Source: an uncultured Planctomycetaceae bacterium (GTDB lineage: Bacteria > Planctomycetota > Planctomycetia > Pirellulales > Pirellulaceae). Taken from it: a stretch of DNA of 37,050 nt. Location of the stretch: NCBI GenBank assembly GCA_903927685.1, contig CAIYOB010000766.1:1-37050 (forward strand), given 5' to 3'. A program made the translations under genes and the position numbers. The notes below the pieces were generated by a model. It did no database searches. It had not been told where the DNA came from and saw only the letters and a list, made by a program, of their open reading frames with translations. Shown piece after piece: positions 27,308-36,541 of the stretch; within the stretch, counting starts at the first letter, position 1, and each line of letters starts with the position of its first letter.

Positions 27308-28552
27308 TCACGTCCCGGCTCGGATCGTGGCCGAAGCCTCAAAGACCCGTCCCCGGCGGACACGTCGAATCAGGAACTCGACGCTGTCTTGCCGCAGCAC
27401 CTGACCGGGCTTCGGCGGCTCGGCCAGACGTTTCTCCAGCCAGGCAGCCAGGGTCCCGCTGCCGGCTTCGACCCGCCCCTCGAGTTTCGCCGAGACTTCG
27501 CTCATCAGCACGCCGCCACCGAACATCCAGATGCCGCCGCTCAGGGAATGCGTGTGACGCGGCAGGCGGTCGAATTCATCCTGCAGTTCGCCGACCAGTT
27601 CTTCGATCAGATCCTCCAAGGTAATCAGGCCCAAGGAACGGCCTGCTTCGTCCCGCACGATGGCGATGTGTTCGTGCTGGTCGATGAAGGTCTTGAGCAG
27701 ATCGGAGGCGGAACTGTCGGGCGCGACAAAGTGCACCGGGCGGATGATCCCCCGCAAGCTCGGATCGCCCGGGTTGGTGCTCATGAAGTAGATCATCTCT
27801 TTGAAATTCACGTACCCGAGAACGCGATTTCGATCGCCGTCCTGGCAGACGGGGAACCGCGTGTGCGCGTCGATGTGGGCCGCGACAACCGCTTGGGGCA
27901 GGGTCTGCGCCGTCGACAGCATCGCGATCTGCTCGATCGGAATCATCACCTGCCGGGCACTGGTCTGGGACAGCTTGGCCGCGCGGTTGATGATCCGTTC
28001 CTGGTGCACGCCGATGTGCTTGGACAGGCGGGCCAGCGTCGCCAGCGAGGTGATTTCCTCGAGCGTCGCGGGAGGCCGATTCTCGGTGCGGCGGCCTTCA
28101 AACGGGCGGTTGAGCAGATGCAGGATGTAAATGAGCGGGGTGAAGATCTGAACCGCCAGGGCCAGCGGGCGGGCGATCCACAAGGCGAGCGTCTGGTTGA
28201 AGTGCACGCCCAGAGTCTTGGGGAGGATTTCGGTGTACTGGAGCATCGCGAAAGTGAACAGCAGCGAGAACAGCCAGATCCAGCGGTCGCCGAACAACTC
28301 GTCGAACTCCGACCCCGCCACGGACGCGCCGATGGTATGCGCGGCAGTGTTCAAGAACAGGATCACGGCGATCGGCCGTTCGATGTTGCTCTTGAACCGG
28401 TGCCAGATCGCACCGACCCCCGGATGCCGCTCGGACAGGTTTGCCACCTGGCTGGGCGTCAGGCTCAACAGGGCGGCTTCCATCAGCGAGCAGAGAAACG
28501 AAACCGAGAGCGCGACTCCCACACTGGCAATAAAGATCGACACCTTGTTCAC
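27308..28552 (-). CDS. CNNM/CorC-family membrane protein (DUF21, CBS pair, CorC_HlyC domains)
   Basis: The 414-residue protein starts with the CNNM (DUF21) transmembrane domain, about residues 1-160, including [18 protein letters not shown] and [18 protein letters not shown], the conserved acidic and EILPK motifs of the family. A pair of CBS domains occupies about 200-320 ([11 protein letters not shown], then [36 protein letters not shown]). A CorC_HlyC-type domain ends the protein. CNNM/CorC proteins are implicated in Mg2+ (or Co2+) export, and the CBS pair binds nucleotides. The GTG at 28552 sits too close to GAGGTG; the in-frame GTG at 28543 is better spaced and may be the true start. The gene converges on the TIR gene. 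Confidence 0.9.
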   Translation of the reverse strand: MNKVSIFIASVGVALSVSFLCSLMEAALLSLTPSQVANLSERHPGVGAIWHRFKSNIERPIAVILFLNTAAHTIGASVAGSEFDELFGDRWIWLFSLLFTFAMLQYTEILPKTLGVHFNQTLALWIARPLALAVQIFTPLIYILHLLNRPFEGRRTENRPPATLEEITSLATLARLSKHIGVHQERIINRAAKLSQTSARQVMIPIEQIAMLSTAQTLPQAVVAAHIDAHTRFPVCQDGDRNRVLGYVNFKEMIYFMSTNPGDPSLRGIIRPVHFVAPDSSASDLLKTFIDQHEHIAIVRDEAGRSLGLITLEDLIEELVGELQDEFDRLPRHTHSLSGGIWMFGGGVLMSEVSAKLEGRVEAGSGTLAAWLEKRLAEPPKPGQVLRQDSVEFLIRRVRRGRVFEASATIRAGT

Positions 28553-28641
28553 ACCTCACTCGCAAGCGGTACGACGGATGTAGGTATTCTAGCGGATGGG
28601 GCCCCGGAATACCATCCGCACAGCGACCGGCAAGGCCGACC

Positions 28642-28669
28642 CCGGCGGCATTCGCCCGGCGGCATTCGC
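28642..28669. repeat. Tandem 14-bp direct repeat in promoter region
   Basis: The sequence ccggcggcattcgc occurs twice in exact tandem at 28642-28655 and 28656-28669, in the 224-bp gap between divergent genes. It could be a regulator site for either gene or a simple duplication. Confidence 0.5.
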
Positions 28670-28776
28670 CGACTGGACAGTCCCGATCCGCATTGCTACG
28701 ATCGAGGCCAGTCGCCGTTCGGAACGTATCCGGACGGGGCGCGAAGTCGATCCATGAGTTCACCGGAGAATCAATC

Positions 28777-30105
28777 ATGCAGCGTCGCCAATTCCTGAAG
28801 ACCACCGCCGCCGGGGCCGGCTTACTGATCCTGCCCAGCGGAGCGCGAGCGGGCAAGAACGCGCCCGGCAACAAACTGAACGTGGCATTGATCGGCGTCT
28901 GGGGCCGCGGGTTGGCGCATTATGACATGCTGGCGGAAGAGAACGTCGTCGCGTTATGCGACGTGAACGAAGCCCGGTTTGGCGAAGCCCTGCAGAGGTT
29001 TCCCAAGGCCAAGACTTACGTCGACTGGCGGAAATGCCTGGATCAGAAAGACATCGACGCGGTGGTCTGCTGCACGGCCGACCACACCCACGCTTTTATT
29101 GCCAACTGGGCGTTGAACCGCGATCTGCATGTCTACATGGAAAAGCCGCTGGCGATCAGCGTCCAGGAAGCGCGGATCGTGCGGGCGAATTGGCTGAAGA
29201 AGAAAGACAAGCTGGCCACGCAGGTCGGCATGCAGCGGCATGCGATGGAGAATTTCAATCGCGTCCGCGAGCTGGTTCGCGACGGGGCGATCGGCGACTT
29301 GTCGGCCGCCTACGCCTGGGGCAACCGGCAGATCCGCCGCGCCGGCTATCTGCCCGCCGAGGGCCAGCCGCCCGCCGGCTTCCACTACGATCTCTGGCTT
29401 GGCCCGTCGCCCGAGCATCCGTACAATCCCGGCTACTTCTCCGGCGGCCCGGGCATGAACTGCCTGTCCTGGAACATGTTCTGGGACTTCGGCGCCGGCC
29501 AGATCGGCGACATGGGCAGCCACACGATGGACCTGCTGTGGAACGTCGTCGATGCCACGCTGCCGACGTCGGCCGAGGCCAAGGGCGAAGCGTTCAATCC
29601 CGACGTCACGCCGGTCGAGTGCGAGTCGCACTTCGAGCATCCGGCCAACGACTGGCGCGGGCCGATCCGGATCAGCTGGTACCAGGGCGGAGCCATGCCG
29701 AAGTCGCCCAAGCCCTATGTCGATCTCAACCAGATCGACCACGGCGCCATGTTCAAGGGCTCGAAGGGCTACGTGATCTGCGATTTCGCTTCCCGCCTGC
29801 TGCTGCCGTTCGGCGATAATGCCGACCTGACGTACTACAAGCCGCGGACGCCCGAGCAGGTGCTGCCACCGCTGGGCCACTTCCAGAAGCAGTGGATCGA
29901 CGCCTGCAAGGACACCAGCCTGAAGACGGCCTGCGATTTCGAGTACAGCGGCAATATGATCGAGCAACTGCTGCTGGGCCTGGTCGCCTACCGCGTCGGC
30001 AAGAAGCTCGAATACGACGGCGCGGCCGGCCGGGTGACGAACGTCCCCGAGGCCAACGAGCTGCTGGGTCGCCAATACCGTCCCGGCTGGACCCTGGACG
30101 GCTGA
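28777..30105 (+). CDS. Tat-exported Gfo/Idh/MocA family oxidoreductase
   Basis: The ATG at 28777 follows CCGGAGA by 8 nt and gives 442 residues. The N-terminus [19 protein letters not shown] is a twin-arginine signal, cleaved near ARAGK. The Rossmann fold begins at [22 protein letters not shown] carries the conserved EKP lysine (Lys123), and [12 protein letters not shown] gives the catalytic-type His249. The C-terminal half is the alpha/beta substrate domain. Members are NAD(P)-dependent sugar or inositol dehydrogenases or related enzymes. Periplasmic Tat versions are strongly expanded in planctomycetes and probably act on polysaccharide-derived sugars. Substrate cannot be named. The downstream PQQ-like gene runs the same way, 136 bp away. 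Confidence 0.92.
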   Translation: MQRRQFLKTTAAGAGLLILPSGARAGKNAPGNKLNVALIGVWGRGLAHYDMLAEENVVALCDVNEARFGEALQRFPKAKTYVDWRKCLDQKDIDAVVCCTADHTHAFIANWALNRDLHVYMEKPLAISVQEARIVRANWLKKKDKLATQVGMQRHAMENFNRVRELVRDGAIGDLSAAYAWGNRQIRRAGYLPAEGQPPAGFHYDLWLGPSPEHPYNPGYFSGGPGMNCLSWNMFWDFGAGQIGDMGSHTMDLLWNVVDATLPTSAEAKGEAFNPDVTPVECESHFEHPANDWRGPIRISWYQGGAMPKSPKPYVDLNQIDHGAMFKGSKGYVICDFASRLLLPFGDNADLTYYKPRTPEQVLPPLGHFQKQWIDACKDTSLKTACDFEYSGNMIEQLLLGLVAYRVGKKLEYDGAAGRVTNVPEANELLGRQYRPGWTLDG

Positions 30106-30128
30106 CCACGGCTCGGCGTCCCTCTCTC

Positions 30129-30157
30129 ACCTCTCCCGCGCTGCGGGGGAGGTCGGA
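30129..30157. repeat. Hairpin between oxidoreductase and PQQ-like gene; one copy of a dispersed motif
   Basis: An 11-bp stem with one G-U pair (acctctcccgc, 30129-30139, with 30143-30153) has a 3-nt loop. No T-run follows, so termination is doubtful. The 15 nt gcgggggaggtcgga (30143-30157) recur as an exact inverted copy at 33092-33106 between nifH and nifD. This suggests a dispersed intergenic repeat. Confidence 0.55.
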
Positions 30158-30241
30158 ACGCGCACGGTCCCTGCGTGTTCCCAGACCACCTCGCACAGGG
30201 GCCCATTTTCGCCGCGTACACGTAGCCGGGAGCCGCAGGGG

Positions 30242-31579
30242 ATGCGTTACTTGTTTCTTGCCATCGCCGTCGGAATCGGCGTATCGACTGGCCGGGGCGA
30301 CGATTTTTCCGCCGAGTCGCTGAACCACTGGCACCAGTGGCGCGGTCCCCGGGCGGACGGTGTGGCGCCGCGGGGCGATCCGCCGAGCCAGTGGGACGAA
30401 GCGGCTCCGAAGAACATCCGCTGGAAGGTCGCGGTCCCGGGCGAAGGCCACGCCACGCCGATCGTCTGGGGCGAGCGGGTGTTCGTGCTCGCGGCCGTGC
30501 CGACGGAACGCGTGGTGGCCGCGCTGGAACCGGTCAAGGTCGAGCCGCCCGGCGGCTACAAGACGACTCGGCCTGTGGCCTATTACCAATTCGTCGTGAC
30601 CTGTCTGGATCGCGAGACGGGCGCCGTCCGCTGGCAACGCGTCGCCCGCGAGGCCGTGCCGCACGAAGGCCGGCACGGGACCAATACCTACGCTTCCGCG
30701 TCGCCCACCACCGACGGACGTCGGCTGTACGCCTCGTTCGGTTCTCACGGCGTCTTCTGCTACGATCTTGACGGCCAGCCGCTCTGGGAACGCGATTTGG
30801 GCGACATGGTGACCCGCTTCGGCTGGGGCGAAGGCGCGTCGCCGGTCCTGTACGGCAATTCGCTGATCGTCAACTGGGACCACGAGGGCGAGTCGTTCCT
30901 GGCCGTGCTCGATCCGGCCAGCGGTGAAACCAAGTGGCGCGTGGAACGCGACGAAGTCACCAGCTGGACGACTCCCCGCGTCGTCGAATACGGTGGCAAG
31001 GCCCAGTTGATCGTGCCGGCCACGCGGCGGATCACCAGCTACGACCTGGCCACCGGAGAGGTGATCTGGGAATGTGGCGGCCTGACCACGAACGTGATTC
31101 CCTCGCCGGTCGTGTTCGGCGACCTGGTGATCTGCATGAGCGGTCACACGGGAAGCGAAGTTCGAGCGATCCGCTTGGACTCCCGCGGGGATGTCACCGA
31201 CTCGTCCCCGCAAGTTGCCTGGCAGTCGCACGACCATGCGCCGTACGTCCCATCGCCTCTGGTTTACGGCCCGCACCTGTTTCTGACCAAAGCCAATTCG
31301 GCGATCCTGAAGGTTCTGAATCCGGGTACGGGAGAGACGTTGCTGGACAGCGCCCGCCTGCCCGAACTGAAGAGCATCTACGCTTCGCCCGTGGGCGCCG
31401 CCGACCGCGTGTACCTCACCGGCCGCGAGGGCGTCACGATCGTGCTCAAGAACCAGCCCCGCCTGGAGGTAGTGGCGGTCAACAAGCTGTCCGAAGGCAT
31501 CGACGCCTCGCCGGCCATCGTCGGCCGCGAACTGTTCCTCCGCGGCCAGCAGCACCTGTACAAGATCGCCGCGGATTGA
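30242..31579 (+). CDS. Exported PQQ-like beta-propeller repeat protein (second copy)
   Basis: The 445-residue protein has a short signal peptide (MRYLFLAIAVGIGVSTGRGDD). The mature start contains HWHQWRGPRADGV, the planctomycete form of the propeller N-terminal motif also seen in the gene at 16399. Blade-type repeats include CLDRETGAVRWQRV, YDLDGQPLWERDLG, VLDPASGETKWRVE, YDLATGEVIWECGG and VLNPGTGETLLDS. The fold is that of BamB and quinoprotein dehydrogenases. The usual PQQ-binding residues were not identified, so an enzyme role is doubtful. It follows the Tat oxidoreductase in the same direction and may be co-regulated. CAGGGG just before the ATG is a weak ribosome binding site. Confidence 0.87.
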   Translation: MRYLFLAIAVGIGVSTGRGDDFSAESLNHWHQWRGPRADGVAPRGDPPSQWDEAAPKNIRWKVAVPGEGHATPIVWGERVFVLAAVPTERVVAALEPVKVEPPGGYKTTRPVAYYQFVVTCLDRETGAVRWQRVAREAVPHEGRHGTNTYASASPTTDGRRLYASFGSHGVFCYDLDGQPLWERDLGDMVTRFGWGEGASPVLYGNSLIVNWDHEGESFLAVLDPASGETKWRVERDEVTSWTTPRVVEYGGKAQLIVPATRRITSYDLATGEVIWECGGLTTNVIPSPVVFGDLVICMSGHTGSEVRAIRLDSRGDVTDSSPQVAWQSHDHAPYVPSPLVYGPHLFLTKANSAILKVLNPGTGETLLDSARLPELKSIYASPVGAADRVYLTGREGVTIVLKNQPRLEVVAVNKLSEGIDASPAIVGRELFLRGQQHLYKIAAD

Positions 31580-31760
31580 GCGTGGCGAACGTGCCAGCAC
31601 GACTTCCGCACAGAGCCGGGCCCGAATTCGAACCGATTCGAGTTCGAAACGAAAGCACGTCATTGTGTCACGCGTGGCGCTGGACAACTGACGACGATCT
31701 GCACCGCGCTGATTCGCTGGGCTCAGAAGCGCACCAGTGCCTTGTCCAGGCTGGATGTCG

Positions 31761-31829
31761 GGGGGCTCGGGGGGCGAGTGCAGCGAGCCCCCACTGGGCA
31801 AAAACTGGGGGCTCGCCACTCGTGGCTCG
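31761..31829. repeat. Clustered direct and inverted copies of gggggctcg
   Basis: The motif gggggctcg occurs at 31761-31769 and 31807-31815, with its inverted copy cgagccccc at 31784-31792 and a related tggctcg just after. The first pair can form a 9-bp stem. The arrangement suggests a degenerate dispersed intergenic repeat rather than a terminator, as no T-run follows. Confidence 0.5.
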
Positions 31830-31916
31830 ACCCCAGCCACCCAATCCCAATTCTTGCCTTGGGCAACGCACTGGCCGGTGTGTGAGCGACAAGATAGTCG
31901 GACGCGGCCCAGTCTC

Positions 31917-31930
31917 GGACAATTCTGTCC
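31917..31930. promoter_or_regulatory. Palindromic 13/14-mer, distal copy: candidate enhancer or operator upstream of nifH
   Basis: The sequence ggacaattctgtcc has arms ggaca/tgtcc with a 4-bp centre. Its core gacaattctgtcc recurs exactly at 32011-32023, 93 bp away (close to nine helical turns). It does not match the NifA site TGT-N10-ACA. Confidence 0.45.
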
Positions 31931-32010
31931 CAGCCCGGAGATCTCTTTGCCAGGAAACGCGTTACGCACAGCAATCCTTGCCTGCGGATGCGTCCAACAT
32001 CGCCTGGCGC

Positions 32011-32023
32011 GACAATTCTGTCC
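32011..32023. promoter_or_regulatory. Palindromic 13-mer, proximal copy: candidate enhancer or operator upstream of nifH
   Basis: This is an exact second copy of gacaattctgtcc, about 95 bp upstream of the sigma-54 promoter. That is a normal distance for an enhancer-binding protein site. The alternative is a dispersed genomic repeat; a looser relative (gacaattcaactgtcc) occurs at 20140-20155 upstream of guaB. Confidence 0.45.
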
Positions 32024-32111
32024 TGTCAGCAGGCCCGTGCGGCGAGGCCGACGAGTTCGCAGTTAGCGAGAAACCCGCCGGATCTCGCGGACGGCGATGA
32101 CTTCGCGCGGA

Positions 32112-32128
32112 TTGGCCCGGTACTTGCT
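32112..32128 (+). promoter_or_regulatory. Sigma-54 (-24/-12) promoter of the nif operon
   Basis: TTGGCCCGGTACTTGCT matches the consensus YTGGCACGrNNNTTGCW at all fixed positions except one (C for A in the -24 box). GG (32114-32115) and GC (32126-32127) are separated by the required 10 bp. The site lies about 93 bp before the nifH start. Nitrogenase operons are commonly transcribed by RpoN with an activator. Confidence 0.85.
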
Positions 32129-32208
32129 TTATTCCGTCTACCGTGAGGTCAGGGCGGCAGCGGACTGCCTCGGCGGGATGCCCTGACCGACTCCGGTCCA
32201 ATTCGTGA

Positions 32209-33057
<849 letters not shown>

Positions 33058-33091
33058 GGGGTGTGCAGGCCCTCACCCGACCGCTACCGCG

Positions 33092-33106
33092 TCCGACCTC
33101 CCCCGC
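33092..33106. repeat. Dispersed 15-mer in the nifH-nifD spacer
   Basis: The sequence tccgacctcccccgc is the exact reverse complement of 30143-30157. It sits in the 159-bp spacer where nifI1 and nifI2 would be expected in cluster III operons. The following bases form only a weak hairpin. Confidence 0.5.
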
Positions 33107-33216
33107 TGGGCGAGGCAGGACATTCGGCGAGCGGCTGCCGAGTCCGACGGGCGTTCGTCCCGTATGGCGGACCACGAACTTAACACAAGCATCCGGACGG
33201 AAGGGAGAACTGAACC

Positions 33217-34902
33217 ATGTCCGAGTCCACTACCATCGCTGCGGCTGTGCCGACGGCCGAAGGGCCGCTGACGGCCACGGCGGTCCGCGAGGAACTGCTG
33301 CAGGCGTACCCCAGCAAGACGCGCCGCAAGCGGGAGAAGCAGATCGTCGTCAACGACAAGCACAAGGCCGCGGACGGCACGCTGGAGTTGCCTGTCGTGG
33401 CGGCCAATACCCGCACGGTACCGGGGATCATCACCCAGCGCGGCTGCTGTTACGCGGGCTGCAAAGGCGTGATCCTGGGGCCGACGCGGGATATCGTGAA
33501 CATCACCCACGGCCCGATCGGCTGCGGGTTCTACTCCTGGCTCACGCGCCGCAACCAAACGCACGCGCCGACCGACGAGCATGACAACTTTATCCCCTAC
33601 TGTTTCTCCACCGACATGACGGAGGAGAACATCATCTTCGGCGGCGAGAAGCGGCTGCGGCAGGCGATTCAGGAAGCCTACGACTTGTTCCATCCCAAGG
33701 CGATCGCCGTGTTCTCGACCTGCCCGGTCGGCTTGATTGGCGATGACGTCCACCAGGTGGCCGCGGAGATGAAAGCCCAGCTGGGCATCAATATCTTTGC
33801 TTTCTCGTGCGAGGGCTATAAAGGCGTGTCCCAGTCGGCCGGCCACCATATCGCCAATAACCAGGTGTTCAAGCACGTTGTCGGCGAGGACGACACGCCG
33901 CGCGGCAAGTGGAGCCTGAACCTGCTGGGCGAGTACAACATCGGCGGCGACGCGTTCCTGATCGAGGACCTGTTCCGCCGCTGCGGGATCGACCTGGTCG
34001 CCACGTTCTCCGGGAATTCGACCTACGACCAGTTTGCTAACGCGCACATGGCGAAACTGAACTGCGTCATGTGCCACCGCTCGATCAACTACGTCGCCGA
34101 CATGATCGAGAAGAAGTACGGCACGCCCTGGATCAAGGTCAACTTTATCGGAGCCGGGGCGACGGCCAAGTCGCTGCGGAAGATCGCCGAGTATTTCCAG
34201 GACGACCAACTGACGGAGAACGTCGAGCGGGTGATTGGCGAGGAATTTCCGGCGGTGACGGCGGCCCAGAAAAAGTACCGGCCGCGGTGCGAGGGCAAGC
34301 GGGCGGTGCTGTTCGTCGGCGGCAGCCGGGCGCATCACTACCAGGAGTTGTTTGCGGAACTGGGCATGGAGACGATCGCCGCGGGCTACGAGTTCGCTCA
34401 TCGCGACGATTACGAAGGCCGGAAGGTGCTGCCCTCGATCAAGGTCGATGCCGACAGCCGCAACATCGAAGAGTTGCACGTCCAGCCGGACCCGGACAAG
34501 TTCCGACCCGAAGAGCAGAGACTGGCCGCCGAGCGGGAACGCCGCGGTTATCGCTTCCGGGAATACGACGGCATGATGGCCGAGATGCGCGACCAGACGC
34601 TGATCATCGACGACATCAGCCACAGCGAGGCGGAACGGCTGATCGAGCTGGTCAAGCCGGACGTGTTCTGCGCGGGGATCAAGGAGAAGTACATCGTCCA
34701 GAAGATGGGCGTGCCGTGCAAGCAGCTACACAGCTACGACTACGGCGGCCCGTACGCGGCTTTCCAGGGCGCGATCAACTTCTATGCCGAAATCGACCGC
34801 ATGGTGAACGCCCGCATCTGGTCCCGCATCCAGCCGCCCTGGGAACAGGAAGCGGCCGAGTCCCAAGACGACGGACGGGAGCCGGTCGAGGACGACAACT
34901 AG
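33217..34902 (+). CDS. nifD: Nitrogenase molybdenum-iron protein alpha chain NifD (cluster III-like)
   Basis: The 561-residue protein carries all key ligands. P-cluster cysteines are Cys77 (RGCCYAGCKGV), Cys103 (GPIGCGFYSW) and Cys169 (STCPVGLIGDD). FeMo-cofactor ligands are Cys286 (LNCVMCHRS) and His505 (LHSYDYGGPY). Gln206 and His210 (SQSAGHHIA) correspond to Azotobacter Gln191 and His195. The segment VGGSRAHHYQELF and the insertion after HRDDYEGRKVLPSIKVDADS are hallmarks of the longer NifD of clostridia, Chlorobi and sulfate reducers. No anfG or vnfG gene is present, which supports the Mo type. An AGGGAG ribosome binding site precedes the ATG. A short acidic tail ends the chain. Confidence 0.98.
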   Translation: MSESTTIAAAVPTAEGPLTATAVREELLQAYPSKTRRKREKQIVVNDKHKAADGTLELPVVAANTRTVPGIITQRGCCYAGCKGVILGPTRDIVNITHGPIGCGFYSWLTRRNQTHAPTDEHDNFIPYCFSTDMTEENIIFGGEKRLRQAIQEAYDLFHPKAIAVFSTCPVGLIGDDVHQVAAEMKAQLGINIFAFSCEGYKGVSQSAGHHIANNQVFKHVVGEDDTPRGKWSLNLLGEYNIGGDAFLIEDLFRRCGIDLVATFSGNSTYDQFANAHMAKLNCVMCHRSINYVADMIEKKYGTPWIKVNFIGAGATAKSLRKIAEYFQDDQLTENVERVIGEEFPAVTAAQKKYRPRCEGKRAVLFVGGSRAHHYQELFAELGMETIAAGYEFAHRDDYEGRKVLPSIKVDADSRNIEELHVQPDPDKFRPEEQRLAAERERRGYRFREYDGMMAEMRDQTLIIDDISHSEAERLIELVKPDVFCAGIKEKYIVQKMGVPCKQLHSYDYGGPYAAFQGAINFYAEIDRMVNARIWSRIQPPWEQEAAESQDDGREPVEDDN

Positions 34903-34922
34903 TCTTGGGTCCGATTCGGAAC

Positions 34923-34939
34923 TGCCACCGCCGGTGGCA
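34923..34939 (+). promoter_or_regulatory. Short hairpin after nifD stop
   Basis: A perfect 7-bp stem (tgccacc/ggtggca) with a 3-nt loop lies 20 bp after the nifD stop. No T-run follows, so it is more likely an mRNA-stabilising or processing hairpin than a terminator. Confidence 0.5.
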
Positions 34940-34963
34940 CACCGACGACGTGGTTTGGTCTTC

Positions 34964-35103
34964 GAGATTTGAGATTTCTGATTTGAAAGCTGAAATCTGA
35001 ATTTCAGATCTGAGATTTTGAATTTGAGATTCATGGATCTGAGATTTGAGCTTCAGGATCTGAGGTCTGCGATGTGAGATTTTGGATTCGAGATTTGAGA
35101 TTT
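34964..35103. repeat. Degenerate heptanucleotide repeat array between nifD and nifK (20 units)
   Basis: The 140 bp divide without gaps into 20 heptamers with consensus gagattt (variants gaaatct, aggatct, tggattc, gaatttg). The array begins and ends with the same 18 nt (34961-34978 and 35087-35104), exactly 126 bp or 18 units apart. It is AT-rich in a GC-rich region and has stop codons in its frames, so it is not translated. It lies in the nifD-nifK spacer. Confidence 0.88.
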
Positions 35104-35139
35104 CGTTGCTGCCCAAGGGCGCTTTAGGAGAACGAATTC

Positions 35140-36534
35140 ATGACCCTGCTACGACACACCCACGGCGGCGACGTCGTCGAACGCCAGGCCCTGACGATCA
35201 ATCCCGCCAAGACGTGCCAGCCGATCGGGGCGATGTACGCCGCCCTGGGCCTGCACCGCTGCCTGCCGCACAGCCACGGCTCGCAGGGCTGCTGTTCGTA
35301 TCACCGCAGCACGCTCAGCCGGCACTACAAAGAGCCGGTGATGGCCGGGACCAGTTCGTTCACCGAGGGCTCGTCGGTCTTCGGCGGCCAGGCGAACCTG
35401 CACCAGGCCATCGCGAATATCTTCACGATCTATCAACCCGACGTGATTGCCGTTCACACGACCTGCCTGTCGGAGACCATCGGCGACGATATCGTCCAGA
35501 TTGCCGAGAAAGCCGTCGAACAGGGCTTGATTCCGGACGGCAAGTACGTGATTCACGCCAACACGCCCAGCTATGTGGGCGCTGCGCCGACCGGCTTTGC
35601 CAACATGACCGCGGCCCTGGTCAAGTATTTCTCCCAGGCCACGGCGGCGGAGAAGATCCCCGGCCAAGTCAATATCATCCCCGGCTGGGTCGAGCCGGCG
35701 GACATGCGGGAGATCAAGCGGCTGGTCCGCCTGATGGGCTTGGAGCCGATCCTGTTCCCCGACACCTCGGACGTACTCGACTGTCCGCAGACCGGGGTCC
35801 ACGAGATGTTCCCCAAGGGCGGCGTGACGATCGAACAACTGCGAGCCACGGGCGATTCGCAGGCGACGATCGCGCTGGGGCCGGTCTGCTCCGGCCCCGC
35901 CGCGAAGGAGTTGTCGGTCAAGTGCGGCGTGCCGCAGACGACTCTGCCGCTGCCCATCGGCCTGGAGGCGACCGACCAGTTCATCGTCGAACTGCGCAAG
36001 CTCAATGGCGGTCACGTGCCGCGCGAGATTGCCGACGAACGCGGCCGGCTGGTCGACCTGGTCACCGACATGCACCAGTACTTCTTCAACAAGACCGCGG
36101 CCTTGTGGGGCGACCCGGACCAGCTGGTCAGCTTGAGCCAGCTGCTGATGACGGTCGACATCTTGCCCAAGTACGTCGTGACCGGCACGCCGGGGAAGAA
36201 GTTCCTGAAGCGGATGGCCGAAGTTGTGGCGGATCGCAAGGCGGAGGTGCAGGTGCGGCAAGGGCAAGGCGCCGACATGTTCCTGATGCACCAGTACATC
36301 AAGAACGAACCGGTGGACCTGCTGCTCGGCAATACGTACGGCAAGTACATCAGCCGCGACAGCGGGATTCCCTTTGTCCGGCACGGCTTCCCGATCCTGG
36401 ACCGGGTCGGCCACCAATTCTTCCCCACCGTGGGGTACCGCGGCGCGATCCGGCTGCTGGAACAGATCCTGGACGCCTTCCTGCAACGCCAGGACCGCGA
36501 ATGCCCGGAAGAACAATTTGAATTGACCATGTGA
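35140..36534 (+). CDS. nifK: Nitrogenase molybdenum-iron protein beta chain NifK (short, cluster III-like)
   Basis: The 464-residue protein is the beta chain of dinitrogenase. P-cluster ligands are Cys26 (NPAKTCQPIGA), Cys51 (HGSQGCCSY) and Cys109 (TTCLSETIGDD). Other family motifs are GTSSFTEGSSVFGG, HANTPSYVGA and VRHGFPILDRVGHQFFPTVGYRGA. It lacks the roughly 50-residue N-terminal extension of Azotobacter NifK and matches the length of clostridial and cluster III forms. AGGAGA lies 8 nt before the ATG. A spacer of 237 bp with a hairpin and heptamer array separates it from nifD, which is unusual for this pair. The stop overlaps the ribosome binding site of the next gene. Confidence 0.98.
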   Translation: MTLLRHTHGGDVVERQALTINPAKTCQPIGAMYAALGLHRCLPHSHGSQGCCSYHRSTLSRHYKEPVMAGTSSFTEGSSVFGGQANLHQAIANIFTIYQPDVIAVHTTCLSETIGDDIVQIAEKAVEQGLIPDGKYVIHANTPSYVGAAPTGFANMTAALVKYFSQATAAEKIPGQVNIIPGWVEPADMREIKRLVRLMGLEPILFPDTSDVLDCPQTGVHEMFPKGGVTIEQLRATGDSQATIALGPVCSGPAAKELSVKCGVPQTTLPLPIGLEATDQFIVELRKLNGGHVPREIADERGRLVDLVTDMHQYFFNKTAALWGDPDQLVSLSQLLMTVDILPKYVVTGTPGKKFLKRMAEVVADRKAEVQVRQGQGADMFLMHQYIKNEPVDLLLGNTYGKYISRDSGIPFVRHGFPILDRVGHQFFPTVGYRGAIRLLEQILDAFLQRQDRECPEEQFELTM

Positions 36535-36541
36535 GGAACCC

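Noticed and set aside
29753..31969. 738-codon minus-strand frame opposite the second PQQ-like gene
   Set aside because: It is antisense to a clear beta-propeller gene and shows no family motifs.
31580..32100. Search for a regulator or nifI-like gene upstream of nifH
   Set aside because: Frames here are short or continue from antisense or out-of-frame readings of the PQQ-like gene; no family motif was seen.
34936..34951. TGGCAC after nifD as a second sigma-54 promoter for nifK
   Set aside because: The -24-like TGGCAC is present, but there is no GC dinucleotide 10 bp after GG and no TTGC, so the -12 element is missing.
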